Shown: piece by piece, positions 26,398 through 35,119 of the stretch | Layout of the letters: every line of letters starts with the position of its first letter | Numbering within the stretch: position 1 is the stretch's first letter | Notes under the pieces: generated by a model | Told to the model about the DNA's origin: nothing | Database searches by the model: none | What the model saw: the letters and a program-made list of their open reading frames with translations, nothing else | Made by a program: the position numbers and the translations under genes | Source: Luteimonas rhizosphaerae | GTDB lineage: Bacteria; Pseudomonadota; Gammaproteobacteria; Xanthomonadales; Xanthomonadaceae | Assembly: GCF_002849595.1 (NCBI RefSeq) | Contig: NZ_NRQR01000020.1 | Span: 1 to 64,000, forward strand | DNA: 64,000 nt | Reading direction: 5' to 3'

Positions 26398-26763
26398 ATG
26401 AACCCCATTCGTTCCATCACCTGTGCAGGCCTGCTGTCGCTGGCCGCCGTCAGCCTCGCCCACGCCCAGACCTACGGGCCGGAAGACGAAGGCCGTCGCT
26501 TCAACGATGGCAGCCGCGTGGTCTGCGACGACGTCGAAGTGCAGCGCAACGCATCGGATCCGAACCGCATCGCCGGAACGGCGGCAGGCGCCGTGATCGG
26601 GGGTCTTGTCGGCAACCAGATCGGCAGCGGCTCGGGCCGCAAGATCGCAACGGTCGGCGGCGCCGTCGCGGGCGGTGCGATCGGTCGCAACGTCCAGGGC
26701 AATCGCCAGGAAAGCAACGGCGACCGCATCGTCGAGACCCGTTGCCAGCGCATCCATCGCTGA
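26398..26763 (+). CDS. Glycine-zipper 2TM-domain envelope protein
   Basis: A 121-aa exported protein: signal peptide residues 1-24 (LAHAQ cleavage), then a short acidic region. A glycine zipper follows (AGTAAGAVIGGLVGNQIGSGSG with the linked AGGAIGRN, about residues 60-100), of the Rick_17kDa/OsmB/SlyB-like type. It ends in a cysteine-containing tail (ETRCQRIHR). No lipobox. Probably periplasmic or outer-membrane associated, of structural or stress function. Followed by a bidirectional terminator. Confidence 0.85.
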   Translation: MNPIRSITCAGLLSLAAVSLAHAQTYGPEDEGRRFNDGSRVVCDDVEVQRNASDPNRIAGTAAGAVIGGLVGNQIGSGSGRKIATVGGAVAGGAIGRNVQGNRQESNGDRIVETRCQRIHR

Positions 26764-26779
26764 CCCATCCCGCAGTCGC

Positions 26780-26816
26780 AAAAAAGGCCGGTCGATGCAC
26801 GTCGACCGGCTTTTTT
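26780..26816. terminator. Bidirectional intrinsic terminator
   Basis: Stem GCCGGTCGA (26787-26795), six-base loop, TCGACCGGC (26802-26810), flanked by A6 on the left and T6 on the right. It serves both the glycine-zipper gene (rightward) and the DUF2058 gene (leftward). Confidence 0.9.
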
Positions 26817-26841
26817 CATGGCGCTCCAGAACCGGTTGCGA

Positions 26842-27381
26842 TCACCAGACCAGATCGTCCGGCACTTCGAAGCCGCGGTAGTAGGCATCGTCGTCCGCGG
26901 TATCGGCCGGGCCCGTCGTGCGGGCGTGGTCGACGACGATCGTCTCCGGATCGCGCGTCGCCACCTTGTCGGCGACGGTGCGCGGCAGCAGCGCATAGCC
27001 GTCGTCAAGGCGCGCGATCACCAGCGCCCCGGTCGCCAGCAGGCGTGACTGCGTGTCGCTGGTCAGCAGGCTGCGGAATGCGGCGCCATCGGCGAAGCGG
27101 TAGACCCGTTCGCCTTCCGGCACGACCTTGCCATCGACCACGAGTTGCCGCGCCTGCAGGCGCAGCTCGCGCGTCTTCGCCTGCGCGTTGCGTTCGGCCG
27201 CCAGCACGCGATCACGTTCGGCCTTGTCCTGCCGCAGGCGTTCGACCTCGCGCTGCTCGGCCGTCGGCGCGGCGGGCTGCTTGCCATGGCGCGCCTTGGT
27301 CTGGTCGCGCACGACCTGCGCCACCTGGCCTTTCTTGACCAGCCCGGCCTTGAGCAGCTGTTCCTGCAGGGGATTGCGCAT
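26842..27381 (-). CDS. DUF2058 family protein (YaiL-like)
   Basis: A 179-aa protein of the DUF2058/YaiL family, sometimes annotated as nucleoprotein/polynucleotide-associated. Begins MRNPLQEQLLKAGLVKK, then a highly charged coiled-coil-like stretch (about residues 30-90), and a C-terminal domain with VYRFADGAAFRSL and YYRGFEVPDDLVW. Role unknown. Ends at the bidirectional terminator; divergent from the YgjP-like gene over 96 bases. Confidence 0.88.
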   Translation of the reverse strand: MRNPLQEQLLKAGLVKKGQVAQVVRDQTKARHGKQPAAPTAEQREVERLRQDKAERDRVLAAERNAQAKTRELRLQARQLVVDGKVVPEGERVYRFADGAAFRSLLTSDTQSRLLATGALVIARLDDGYALLPRTVADKVATRDPETIVVDHARTTGPADTADDDAYYRGFEVPDDLVW

Positions 27382-27477
27382 CGCACCGGCTCCGCCGTCC
27401 AGATCATGGCCCCGATGATACCGCCCGCATCCACGACGGACTGCGCGCGTGCGGCGCATGCCGGTATCGTGGCCGCG

Positions 27478-27984
27478 ATGGACGCCCTGCCCTACATCGC
27501 CGGTTACCCCCCGCATGTCGTCGCGCAGGTCCGCGCGTTGCGGGACGCCGGCACGCTCGGCGCCCACGTCGCCCGGCGCTACGACACGGCCCACGCCGTG
27601 CGCAACGACCGCCAGCTCTACGACTACGTGCAGGCGCTGAAGGACCGCTACCTGCGCAAGGCCGATCCGCTGCACAAGGTGCTCTACGACGGCAAGCTGC
27701 AGGTGCTGCGGCACGCGCTGGGCACGCACACGACCGTGTCGCGGGTCCAGGGCAGCCGGCTGAAGGCGAGTCGCGAGATCCGCATCGCCGCGGTCTTCCG
27801 CGACGCACCGGCGGAGTTCCTGCGGATGATCGCCGTGCACGAGCTGGCGCATCTGAAGGAAAGCGACCACAACAAGGCCTTCTACCAGTTGTGCCTGCAT
27901 ATGGCGCCCGACTATCACCAGCTGGAATTCGATCTGCGGCTCTACCTGACCCATCTGGACTGGCAGGCCGCGCAAGGCGGGTGA
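27478..27984 (+). CDS. YgjP-like metallopeptidase domain protein
   Basis: A 168-aa protein whose zinc-site motif HELAHLKESDHNKAFY is the HExxH...H arrangement of the YgjP/DUF45 (WLM-related) family. The upstream basic segment (YLRKADPLHK, SRVQGSRLK) and downstream MAPDYHQLEFDLR fit that group. Likely cytoplasmic; substrate unknown. First good ATG is 27478. Confidence 0.85.
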   Translation: MDALPYIAGYPPHVVAQVRALRDAGTLGAHVARRYDTAHAVRNDRQLYDYVQALKDRYLRKADPLHKVLYDGKLQVLRHALGTHTTVSRVQGSRLKASREIRIAAVFRDAPAEFLRMIAVHELAHLKESDHNKAFYQLCLHMAPDYHQLEFDLRLYLTHLDWQAAQGG

Positions 27985-28090
27985 CGGATTGCGGCGCGCC
28001 CGAGCGACCGGATCTCGACGTTCGACCGACTGCAGGTTGCTCGCGGGCACGTTCTCGGCGCATCCCAGGCGTCCGGCCCAGCGGGCTGAA

Positions 28091-28154
28091 CGATTGTTCC
28101 CGAATTGGATCAATCGCTGATTTCCCCAATTATCGTTCCATATATAGCAACGAT
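28091..28154. promoter_or_regulatory. Two dyads in the leader of the nitroreductase gene
   Basis: CGATTG-N14-CAATCG (28091-28116) and ATCGTT-N11-AACGAT (28132-28154). The second encloses the AT-rich TATATA (28141-28146), a possible -10 element, in an otherwise GC-rich genome. A regulator binding both sites would cover the promoter. Identity of the regulator is not inferable; none is encoded adjacent. Confidence 0.45.
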
Positions 28155-28254
28155 CCTTCCCGGTACGCCCGGTCGTTCCAGATCCCAGGACTCGCCAGAC
28201 TGTCGCTCTGCACCGGCACCCTGCCCGGTCGCCCGGATCCCTGGAGAACCCGTC

Positions 28255-28854
28255 ATGTCGCAATCGTTCCTGGAACACGCCCGTCGTCGCCGCAGCCAGT
28301 ACAGCCTGGGGCCCACCCTGCCGCTGTCGCAGGACGCCACCACCACGTTGATCCAGGAGGCGGTCCGCCAGGCGCCCTCGTCGTTCAACTCGCAGAGCTC
28401 GCGCGCGGTGATCCTGTTCGGTGCCCAGAGCCGGCGCTTCTGGGCTCTGGTCGAGGATGCGTTGCGGCCTGTCGTACCGGCCGACGCCTTCGCCGCGACG
28501 CAGGCCAAGCTCGCGGGGTTCGCGGCGGGCGCGGGGACGGTGCTGTTCTACGAGGATCAGGACGTCGTCGCCGACCTGCAGGCGAAGTTCCCGCTGTATG
28601 CGGACAACTTCCCGGTGTGGTCCGAGCATTCGACCGCGATCGCCCAGTACGCGGTCTGGACCGTGCTGGCCGAAGCCGGCATCGGCGCCAGCATGCAGCA
28701 CTACAACCCGCTGCCCGACGCTGCCGCCGCGCAGGAGTGGAATCTGCCGGCCAGCTGGCGCCTGCGCGCGCAGATGCCGTTCGGCTCGCACGAGGCGCCG
28801 ATCGGCGAGAAGACCTTCATCGACGACGCGATCCGGTTCCGCGTCCACGGCTGA
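28255..28854 (+). CDS. Nitroreductase family protein (Frm2/Hbn1-like)
   Basis: A 199-aa FMN-dependent nitroreductase-fold protein. The N-terminal RRRSQYSLG and QAPSSFNSQSSRAVIL are the phosphate/FMN contacts of the Frm2-like branch, and AVWTVLAEAGIGASMQHYNPL and MPFGSHEAPIGEK are conserved in it. Expected to reduce nitro compounds or quinones, linked to redox or fatty-acid stress in yeast homologues. Start ATG 28255 follows GGAG by 8 bases; an upstream in-frame ATG is unlikely because the region is the promoter. Confidence 0.88.
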   Translation: MSQSFLEHARRRRSQYSLGPTLPLSQDATTTLIQEAVRQAPSSFNSQSSRAVILFGAQSRRFWALVEDALRPVVPADAFAATQAKLAGFAAGAGTVLFYEDQDVVADLQAKFPLYADNFPVWSEHSTAIAQYAVWTVLAEAGIGASMQHYNPLPDAAAAQEWNLPASWRLRAQMPFGSHEAPIGEKTFIDDAIRFRVHG

Positions 28855-28947
28855 TGCCGCGCCACGCCATCGCCGCTGCGGCGGTGGCGTGCGCCGGCGG
28901 CGTCGGAGCGCCTTGCTAGACTGCCGTGCCTCGTAACGGACGGCACG

Positions 28948-30546
28948 ATGACCCCACCCCAGGCAGCGCCTCCCGCCTCCGGACGCACCAGCGCGACGAC
29001 CCGGCTGCTCAACACGGTCGAGTTCCTCGGCAATCTGCTGCCGCATCCGGTGACGTTGTTCGCACTGCTGGCGCTGACGATCGTCCTGCTGTCCGGCGTG
29101 CTCGCCGCCTATGGCGTCAGCGTGCCCGATCCCCGCCCCGATGGCGCCGCCGGGCGCGCCGAGGACGGCGTCATCCGCGTCATCAGCCTGCTGGATGCCG
29201 ACGGCCTGCGCCGGATCGTCACCGGCCTGGTCACCAACTTCACCGGCTTCGTGCCGCTGGGTACGGTGCTCGTCGCGATGCTCGGCGTCGGCATCGCCGA
29301 ACGCTCGGGCCTGCTCGCCGCGGCGATCAAGACCCTGGTGCTCGGCGCGCCGAAGAACCTGGTCACCGTGGTCATCGTGTTCGCGGCGATCCTGTCGAAC
29401 ACCGCGTCGGAAATGGGCTACGTCGTCGTGATTCCGCTCGCCGCGGCGATCTTCCACGCGCTGGGCCGGCATCCACTCGCCGGGCTCGCGGCCGCGTTCG
29501 CGGGCGTGTCGGGTGGCTACAGCGCCAACCTGCTGATCGGCACCGTGGATCCGCTGCTGGCCGGCATCACCCAGGAAGCCGCGCAGCTGATCGACCCCGC
29601 GTACGAGGTCCATGCGGCGGTGAACTGGTACTTCATGATCGCCAGCACCTTCCTGGTCACGGCGATGGGCTGGTTCGTCACCGCGCGCATCGTCGAGCCC
29701 AAGCTCGGACCCTACGACCCCACCCAGCTCGATCCCGATGCCGATCCCGTGGACATGTCCCCGCTGGGTCCGGTCGAGCGCCGCGCGCTGCGCTGGGCGG
29801 CCGTCGCGGCACTGGCGATGGCCGCGCTGATCGCGTGGCTGGTCGTGCCCGCGAACGGTGCGCTGCGCCTGCCGGGCGTCGACGACACGCTGGGCAGCCT
29901 GCGCCCCTTCCTGACCGGCATCGTCGTGCTGGTGGCGGTGTTCTTCGCCGTCCCCGGCATCGTCTACGGCGCACTGACCGGAAGCATCCGCAACGACCGC
30001 GACGTCATCGACGCGATGGCGAAGTCGATGGGCACGCTGAGTCTCTACATCGTGCTGGTGTTCTTCGCCGCGCAGTTCGTCGCCTTCTTCAACTGGACCC
30101 AGCTCGGCCAGGTGATGGCGGTGCTGGGATCGACGCTGCTGGAATCGATCGGCCTGACCGGTCCGCTGGTGTTCGTCGCCTTCATCGCGATGTGCGGCCT
30201 GATCAACCTGTCGCTGGGTTCGGCGTCGGCGCAGTGGGCGGTCACCGCGCCGATCTTCGTGCCGATGCTGATGCTGGTCGGCTACAGCCCGGAGGTGATC
30301 CAGGCGGCGTACCGCATCGGCGATTCGGTGACCAACCTGATCACGCCGATGATGAGTTACTTCGGACTGATCATGGCCTTCGCCGCGCGTTACCAGCGCA
30401 ATCTCGGGGTCGGCACGCTGATCGCGATGATGCTGCCCTACACCTTGGTGTTCTTCGTCGGCTGGACGACACTGTTCATGCTGTGGGTCTTTGTGTTCGG
30501 CCTGCCGGTCGGGCCCGGCGCGCCGACGTACTACGCGCCCGGTTGA
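28948..30546 (+). CDS. AbgT family transporter
   Basis: A 532-aa inner-membrane protein of the AbgT family (p-aminobenzoyl-glutamate import, or sulfonamide/antimetabolite efflux in MtrF-like members). It shows about 11 hydrophobic helices plus two re-entrant hairpins. Conserved stretches are SNTASEMGYVVVIPL, SGGYSANLLIGTVDPLL, LGSASAQWAVTAPIFVP and GDSVTNLITPMMSYFG. No abgAB peptidase genes adjoin, so import versus efflux is open. Confidence 0.92.
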   Translation: MTPPQAAPPASGRTSATTRLLNTVEFLGNLLPHPVTLFALLALTIVLLSGVLAAYGVSVPDPRPDGAAGRAEDGVIRVISLLDADGLRRIVTGLVTNFTGFVPLGTVLVAMLGVGIAERSGLLAAAIKTLVLGAPKNLVTVVIVFAAILSNTASEMGYVVVIPLAAAIFHALGRHPLAGLAAAFAGVSGGYSANLLIGTVDPLLAGITQEAAQLIDPAYEVHAAVNWYFMIASTFLVTAMGWFVTARIVEPKLGPYDPTQLDPDADPVDMSPLGPVERRALRWAAVAALAMAALIAWLVVPANGALRLPGVDDTLGSLRPFLTGIVVLVAVFFAVPGIVYGALTGSIRNDRDVIDAMAKSMGTLSLYIVLVFFAAQFVAFFNWTQLGQVMAVLGSTLLESIGLTGPLVFVAFIAMCGLINLSLGSASAQWAVTAPIFVPMLMLVGYSPEVIQAAYRIGDSVTNLITPMMSYFGLIMAFAARYQRNLGVGTLIAMMLPYTLVFFVGWTTLFMLWVFVFGLPVGPGAPTYYAPG

Positions 30547-30760
30547 GTCTGCGAGGTCCCTGGTACCACTCCGGCGGATGCCGGGAAAGCGGCCTGCAGC
30601 GGGCGGAACGGTAGACTTTCGACACGACCCGTGTCCTCAGCGCGGTTGCCAGATCGGCGGCGGCGTCGGCTTTTGTGAGCGCGCGCTTCTACGACAAGAA
30701 ACGGCCCTTGGACTCTGCGTCGTGCTGCATCGCCTGCAATGGCGCACGCGAATCCCGGGC

Positions 30761-30785
30761 AAAAAAAGGGGCGTTTGCGCGCCCC
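30761..30785 (-). terminator. Intrinsic terminator for the M13 peptidase gene
   Basis: On the minus strand GGGGCG, six-base loop, CGCCCC followed by T7 (A7 at 30761-30767 on the plus strand). Lies 26 bases after the M13 gene stop. Confidence 0.85.
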
Positions 30786-30811
30786 TTCTTCTGGTCTACC
30801 TGCCACCCGTC

Positions 30812-32794
30812 TTACCAGATACGGACGCGGTCTTCCGGTGCGATGTACTGCGCGTCGCTCTCGGACACGTCGAACGCGTCGTACCAGGCGTCGACGTTGC
30901 GCAGCGGCGCGAACGCGCGGATCTGGCCCGGCGAGTGGGTACCGTTGACCAGCTGCTGGCGCAGCGCGTCGTCGCGCCACAACGTGCGCCACACCTGCGC
31001 CCAGCCCATGAACAGGCGCTGCTCGCCGCTGAAGCCGTCGATCTCCGGCGCCGGCTTGCCGTCGAGCGAACGACGATAGGCCTCGAGCGCGATCGTGATG
31101 CCGCCGAGGTCACCGATGTTCTCGCCCATCGCGACCTTGCCGTTGATGTGCATGCCCGGCAGCTGCGGGAACTCGAACGCCTCGTACTGCGCGCCGAGCT
31201 TCGCGGCCTGGGCCTCGAACTTGCGCGCATCCTCGGCAGTCCACCAGTCGCGCAGCACGCCTTCGCCGTCGGACTTGCGGCCCTGGTCGTCGAAGCCGTG
31301 GATGATCTCGTGGCCGATGACGCCGCCGATGGCGCCGTAGTTCACCGCCGGATCCGCGTCCGGATCGAAGAACGGCGGCTGCAGGATCGCGGCCGGAAAC
31401 ACGATCTCGTTCTTGACCGAGTTGTAATAGGCGTTGACGGTCTGCGGGGTCATGCCCCACTCGCCCTTGTCGACTTCCTTGCCCAGACGGTTGCGGCGGT
31501 AATCCCACTCGAACGCCATCGACCGCTCGGCATTGCCGAACACGTCGCCACGCGCGACCTGCAGGTCGCTGTAGTCACGCCAGGTGTCGGGATGCCCGAT
31601 CTTGAGGCCGAAGCCCTCGAGCTTGCGGCGCGCTTCGGCCTTGGTCTCGGCGCCCATCCAGTCGAGCTGGTCCAGGCGCACGCCCATCGCCACCTTCACG
31701 TTGGCGACCAGCTCGTCCATCTTGGCCTTGGCATCGGCCGGGAAATACAGCTGCACGTAGTCGCGGCCGATGGCCTCGCCCATGGTGCTTTCGGCGAATG
31801 CGACGCCGCGCTTCCAGCGTTCCTTCTGCTCGGGCTGGCCCGACAGGAACTTGGAGCGGAACTCGAACTGCGCGTCCGAGAACGCCTTCGACAGCAGCGG
31901 TGCGGCGCCGTCGACGGTGCTGAACGCCTGCCAGGCCTGCAGCGTGGCGACATCGGTGTCGGCGAAGATCGCGGCGATCTTGGGGACCGCGGTGTCCTGG
32001 CGGACGACGGCGCGCGGCGCCTGGCCGACGCCCGCGGCCTCGAAGAACGCGTCCCAGGCGAAGCCGGGCGCGGTGGTCGACCGGGTTATAGGTCTTGTCG
32101 CGGTCGCGGCTTTCGGCGCGGGTCCAGTGCGCTTCGGCGATGCGGGTCTCCATCGCGAGGATCGCTTCGGCGTTCTGCTGCGGATTCTCCCAGCCCGCGA
32201 GTTCCAGCAGCTGCGCGATGTAGGCCTGGTAACGCTCGCGCTGCGGGGCGAAATTCTCGCGCAGGTACATCTCGCGATCGCCGAGGCCGAGGCCCGACTG
32301 GCTCATGTACAGCGTGTAGCGGTCCGGATCGCGCTGGTCGTCGGACACGCCGAGGCCGAAGAAGCTGCGGCCGAAGTCGGCCTGCTGCGCACCCATCAGC
32401 GCGGCGAGCGCCTCCTTGTCGTCCGCGGCGCGGATCGCCGCCAGCTTCGGCGCGATCGGCCGGGCGCCGAGCGCCTCGATGGCCTGCTCGTCCATGAAGC
32501 CGGCGTACAGGGCCGCGACCTTGGCCTGGTCGCCCAGGTGCCGTTGACGTAGTCGAAGAAGTTGTCGCCCGGCTTGACCGAGGTGTCCATGCCGGCGGTG
32601 TCGATGCCCCAGGTGCCGAGGCGCTTGGCGGCGACGACGTCGCCCGCGTCCCCGCCGGTGGTGGTGTCACCGGTCTGGAACAGCGACTGGATCGTGCAGG
32701 ACGCATCCAGGCAGTCGTGGTTGTCGTGGGCGGCCAGTGGGGTCGCGAGCGTCAGGGCCACGGCGGTCGCCGCGGACAACAGGGTCTTCTTCAA
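30812..32794 (-). pseudogene. M13 family (neprilysin-like) metallopeptidase, two internal disruptions
   Basis: Secreted M13 zinc endopeptidase homologue. The N-terminus (signal peptide, MKKTLLSAATAVALTL) is in one frame up to NFFDYVNGTW. Conserved sequence resumes in a second frame at about 32540 (DQAKVAALYAGFMDEQ), with some 45 family residues missing between, so a deletion shifted the frame. A second break at about 32085, after DKTYNP, moves to a third frame (TTAPGFAWDAFF) with a few residues missing. The remainder holds VNAYYNS, HEIIHGFDDQG (HExxH) and GENIGDLGG (second Glu ligand). The catalytic domain is thus intact but not translatable as one chain. Confidence 0.87.
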
Positions 32795-32978
32795 ATCGGT
32801 TTCTCCAGAGGGAACAGGCCGTGGCTGGCGTCGTTACCGGCGCAACCATCAGATCCTCAGGATACCGATCGGGGCGTGACGGGAGGGGTGCCGGAAGTCC
32901 GGCATGGCGCCACGGGCCACCGTGGGTCGGGATGCGACGCTGCGCGATCGTACCCGCCGCCCCTCGCGACGGAGCGCC

Positions 32979-34829
32979 TCAGGGCAAGGCGGCCCGGCGG
33001 GCGCGGCTCGCCGCGTCGGCGACGTGGAGGACATCCTCGAGCAACCGCGGCGGCAGCGGACGCGGCGTGGCGCACGGCGCTTCCACCGGCGGCGGCGTGG
33101 TGTCGTACACGCACAACCGGTTCCGGCCCGAGCGCTTGGCCCGGTACATCGCCTTGTCGGCGTGCGACAGCAGGCGGGTGAAATCGTGGCCCGAACGCAG
33201 GGTGTCGGTGATGCCGAAGCTCGCGGTCAGCTGCATGTCGTAGCCGCAGCCCGTGGCGTCGATCGCGGCGAAGCCGGTCATCGCCGCGGCCGCGGTCTGG
33301 CGCGCGGCGCTGGCGTCGCAGCCCGGAAACAGCAGCGCGAATTCCTCGCCGCCCAGCCGGCCGAACGCATCCTCGGGGCCGCGCAACGGCACGCAGGCCT
33401 TGGTCACCTGGCACAGCGCCCAGTCGCCCGCCGCATGCCCGAAGCGATCGTTGATCTGCTTGAAGTGATCGAGATCGAAGGTGACCAGCGCGGCGACCCG
33501 CCCCTCCCGCGCGCACTGGGCCAGGGCCCGCGTCGCCTGTTCGCTGAAATGGTGGCGATTGCTGATGCGGGTCAACGGGTCGGTCTGGGCCATCCGCTGC
33601 ATGCGCATCTGCAGGCGCTTGGTGCGGAACGCCCAGTAGCCGGTGGTGGCGAGCAGGAACACCAGCAGCGCCGCGGCGACGAGCCAGTTCTGCGCCCGCT
33701 GTTCGGTGACGCGCTTCTGCAGTTCCAGCAGCTGGTTCCTCTGGCGCAACAGCTCGATCTGCTGCGCCTGTTGCGACGACTGGTGGCGGACGACCTGGTA
33801 GGCCATCTCGCGCGACTTCATGTCTTCGGTGTAGGCGCGCTGCGCCTCGGCGTAGGCGCGATAGGTCCGCAGTGCCTCGACCGCGTCGCCGCGGCGCTCG
33901 GCCAGCTCGTACAGCACCCGGTGCGCGGTGACCATGGCCTCGGAACTGCCGGCGCCGCCCAGGTCGATCGCGCGCTGGGCATGCCGCTGCGCGGGCGCAT
34001 GCTCGCCCAGGGTCATGCGGAAATCCGCCAGCAAGGCCTGGTAGTGCGCGATCAGGAACGGGTAGCCGATCGCGGTCACGTCCGCCAGGCTGGTCTGCAG
34101 CAGCGTCGCCGCATCGCGAGTGCGCCCCTGCCGGTCCCACTCGCGCGCGAGGTGCGCGCGGACGAAGCCGGTGAAGATCGGCTCGCCGGCGGTCACGCAC
34201 CGGTCGATCGCCTGCTGACCCTGCGCATCGCCCGCGGTCAGCGACAGGCCGACATGCGATTCCATGATCACACCGCCGGCGGCGCAGTGGTTCCGTGGGT
34301 CGGGCGCATTGCGGGCGACGTCCTCGGCGTAATGCATGCCGAGGCGGTATTCGCCGACCTGGTTGTAGACCACGGCGGCGACCATGAGCCCGCGATGCAG
34401 CACCGCGCGATCCTCGACGCGCTGGCGCAGCGCGAGCATCCGGTCGACCATGACCAGCGCCTCCTCGAAGCGCCGGAGAATCGCGTAGCTGTTGGCCAGC
34501 ATCGAGGCGGCGACGAAACGTGTCTCGACGTCACCGTCGCCGTCGACCAGGGTGCGCAACGTCGCGATTGCCGTTTCGGTCTCGCCCTTGGTGATGGCGC
34601 GATGCGCGTGCAGCAGTTGCCAGCGGGTGCGCTGCGCCGGATCCGCGTCGGCGATCCGACCGTCCAGGACCTGCAGCAGGCGGTCCATCTGCGCCGGATC
34701 GGCCGTGCGGATGCGGTTGCCCTCGTTGAGCAGGCTGTCGAGCGAGCGCTCGTCCGCGCCTGCGGGCGGCAATGCCGCCAGCAGGCCGAGACAGAGAGCG
34801 CCGACCAGCGCGCCACGAAGGAGTTTCAT
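32979..34829 (-). CDS. TPR-repeat diguanylate cyclase (GGDEF)
   Basis: A 616-aa membrane-anchored diguanylate cyclase. Signal sequence at residues 1-27, then a periplasmic tetratricopeptide-like helical region (about 30-380), a coiled stretch rich in Gln, a single transmembrane helix near residue 430, and a C-terminal GGDEF domain. The active-site motif is RLGGEEF, i.e. a functional GGEEF variant; DLDHFKQINDRFGHAAGD is the metal/nucleotide region. No RxxD inhibitory site is obvious five residues before GGEEF. Start at ATG 34829. Sits just downstream of the borosin-like locus, same strand, and could be co-transcribed. Confidence 0.92.
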   Translation of the reverse strand: MKLLRGALVGALCLGLLAALPPAGADERSLDSLLNEGNRIRTADPAQMDRLLQVLDGRIADADPAQRTRWQLLHAHRAITKGETETAIATLRTLVDGDGDVETRFVAASMLANSYAILRRFEEALVMVDRMLALRQRVEDRAVLHRGLMVAAVVYNQVGEYRLGMHYAEDVARNAPDPRNHCAAGGVIMESHVGLSLTAGDAQGQQAIDRCVTAGEPIFTGFVRAHLAREWDRQGRTRDAATLLQTSLADVTAIGYPFLIAHYQALLADFRMTLGEHAPAQRHAQRAIDLGGAGSSEAMVTAHRVLYELAERRGDAVEALRTYRAYAEAQRAYTEDMKSREMAYQVVRHQSSQQAQQIELLRQRNQLLELQKRVTEQRAQNWLVAAALLVFLLATTGYWAFRTKRLQMRMQRMAQTDPLTRISNRHHFSEQATRALAQCAREGRVAALVTFDLDHFKQINDRFGHAAGDWALCQVTKACVPLRGPEDAFGRLGGEEFALLFPGCDASAARQTAAAAMTGFAAIDATGCGYDMQLTASFGITDTLRSGHDFTRLLSHADKAMYRAKRSGRNRLCVYDTTPPPVEAPCATPRPLPPRLLEDVLHVADAASRARRAALP

Positions 34830-34915
34830 GATCCGGTCCCGCCCGCGGTACCCGTCAGTCGCGCTGGCGTTCCGGCGCATCGTCGCCGGGCGGGCGATCG
34901 TCGCGGCCGTCATCC

Positions 34916-35119
34916 TCATCCGGCGTCCGCTCGGGCGTGTCGTCCGCATGCCGGGCGTCCCCGCAGCAGCCGGGCCAGCGCTGCCGTATCGCGTGCCAGC
35001 AGCGCCTGCCGCTGCGCCGTGTCGATCCCGAGGCCCGCGACGGCGGCCTCGAAGTCGGCACCGGCCGGCGGCGCGGCACTGCGCCCCATTGCCTCGAGAA
35101 ACTCGATGGCTGTCGTCAT
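34916..35119 (-). CDS. Putative split-borosin precursor peptide
   Basis: A 67-residue peptide whose start codon overlaps the stop of the TP-methylase gene (ATGA). Residues 1-54 are a compact helical, acidic-to-neutral domain (MTTAIEFLEAMGRSAA..., ALARLLRG) that resembles the small helical recognition domain found in discrete bacterial borosin precursors. The last 13 residues (ACGRHARADAG) are Arg/Ala-rich. In the third frame after Arg54 the DNA encodes a very acidic tail (DDTPERTPDEDDGRDD...) to a stop at 34855, which looks more protein-like; a frameshift near codon 54 is possible. Precursor identity is inferred from the operon and shape, not from a known core sequence. Confidence 0.65.
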   Translation of the reverse strand: MTTAIEFLEAMGRSAAPPAGADFEAAVAGLGIDTAQRQALLARDTAALARLLRGRPACGRHARADAG

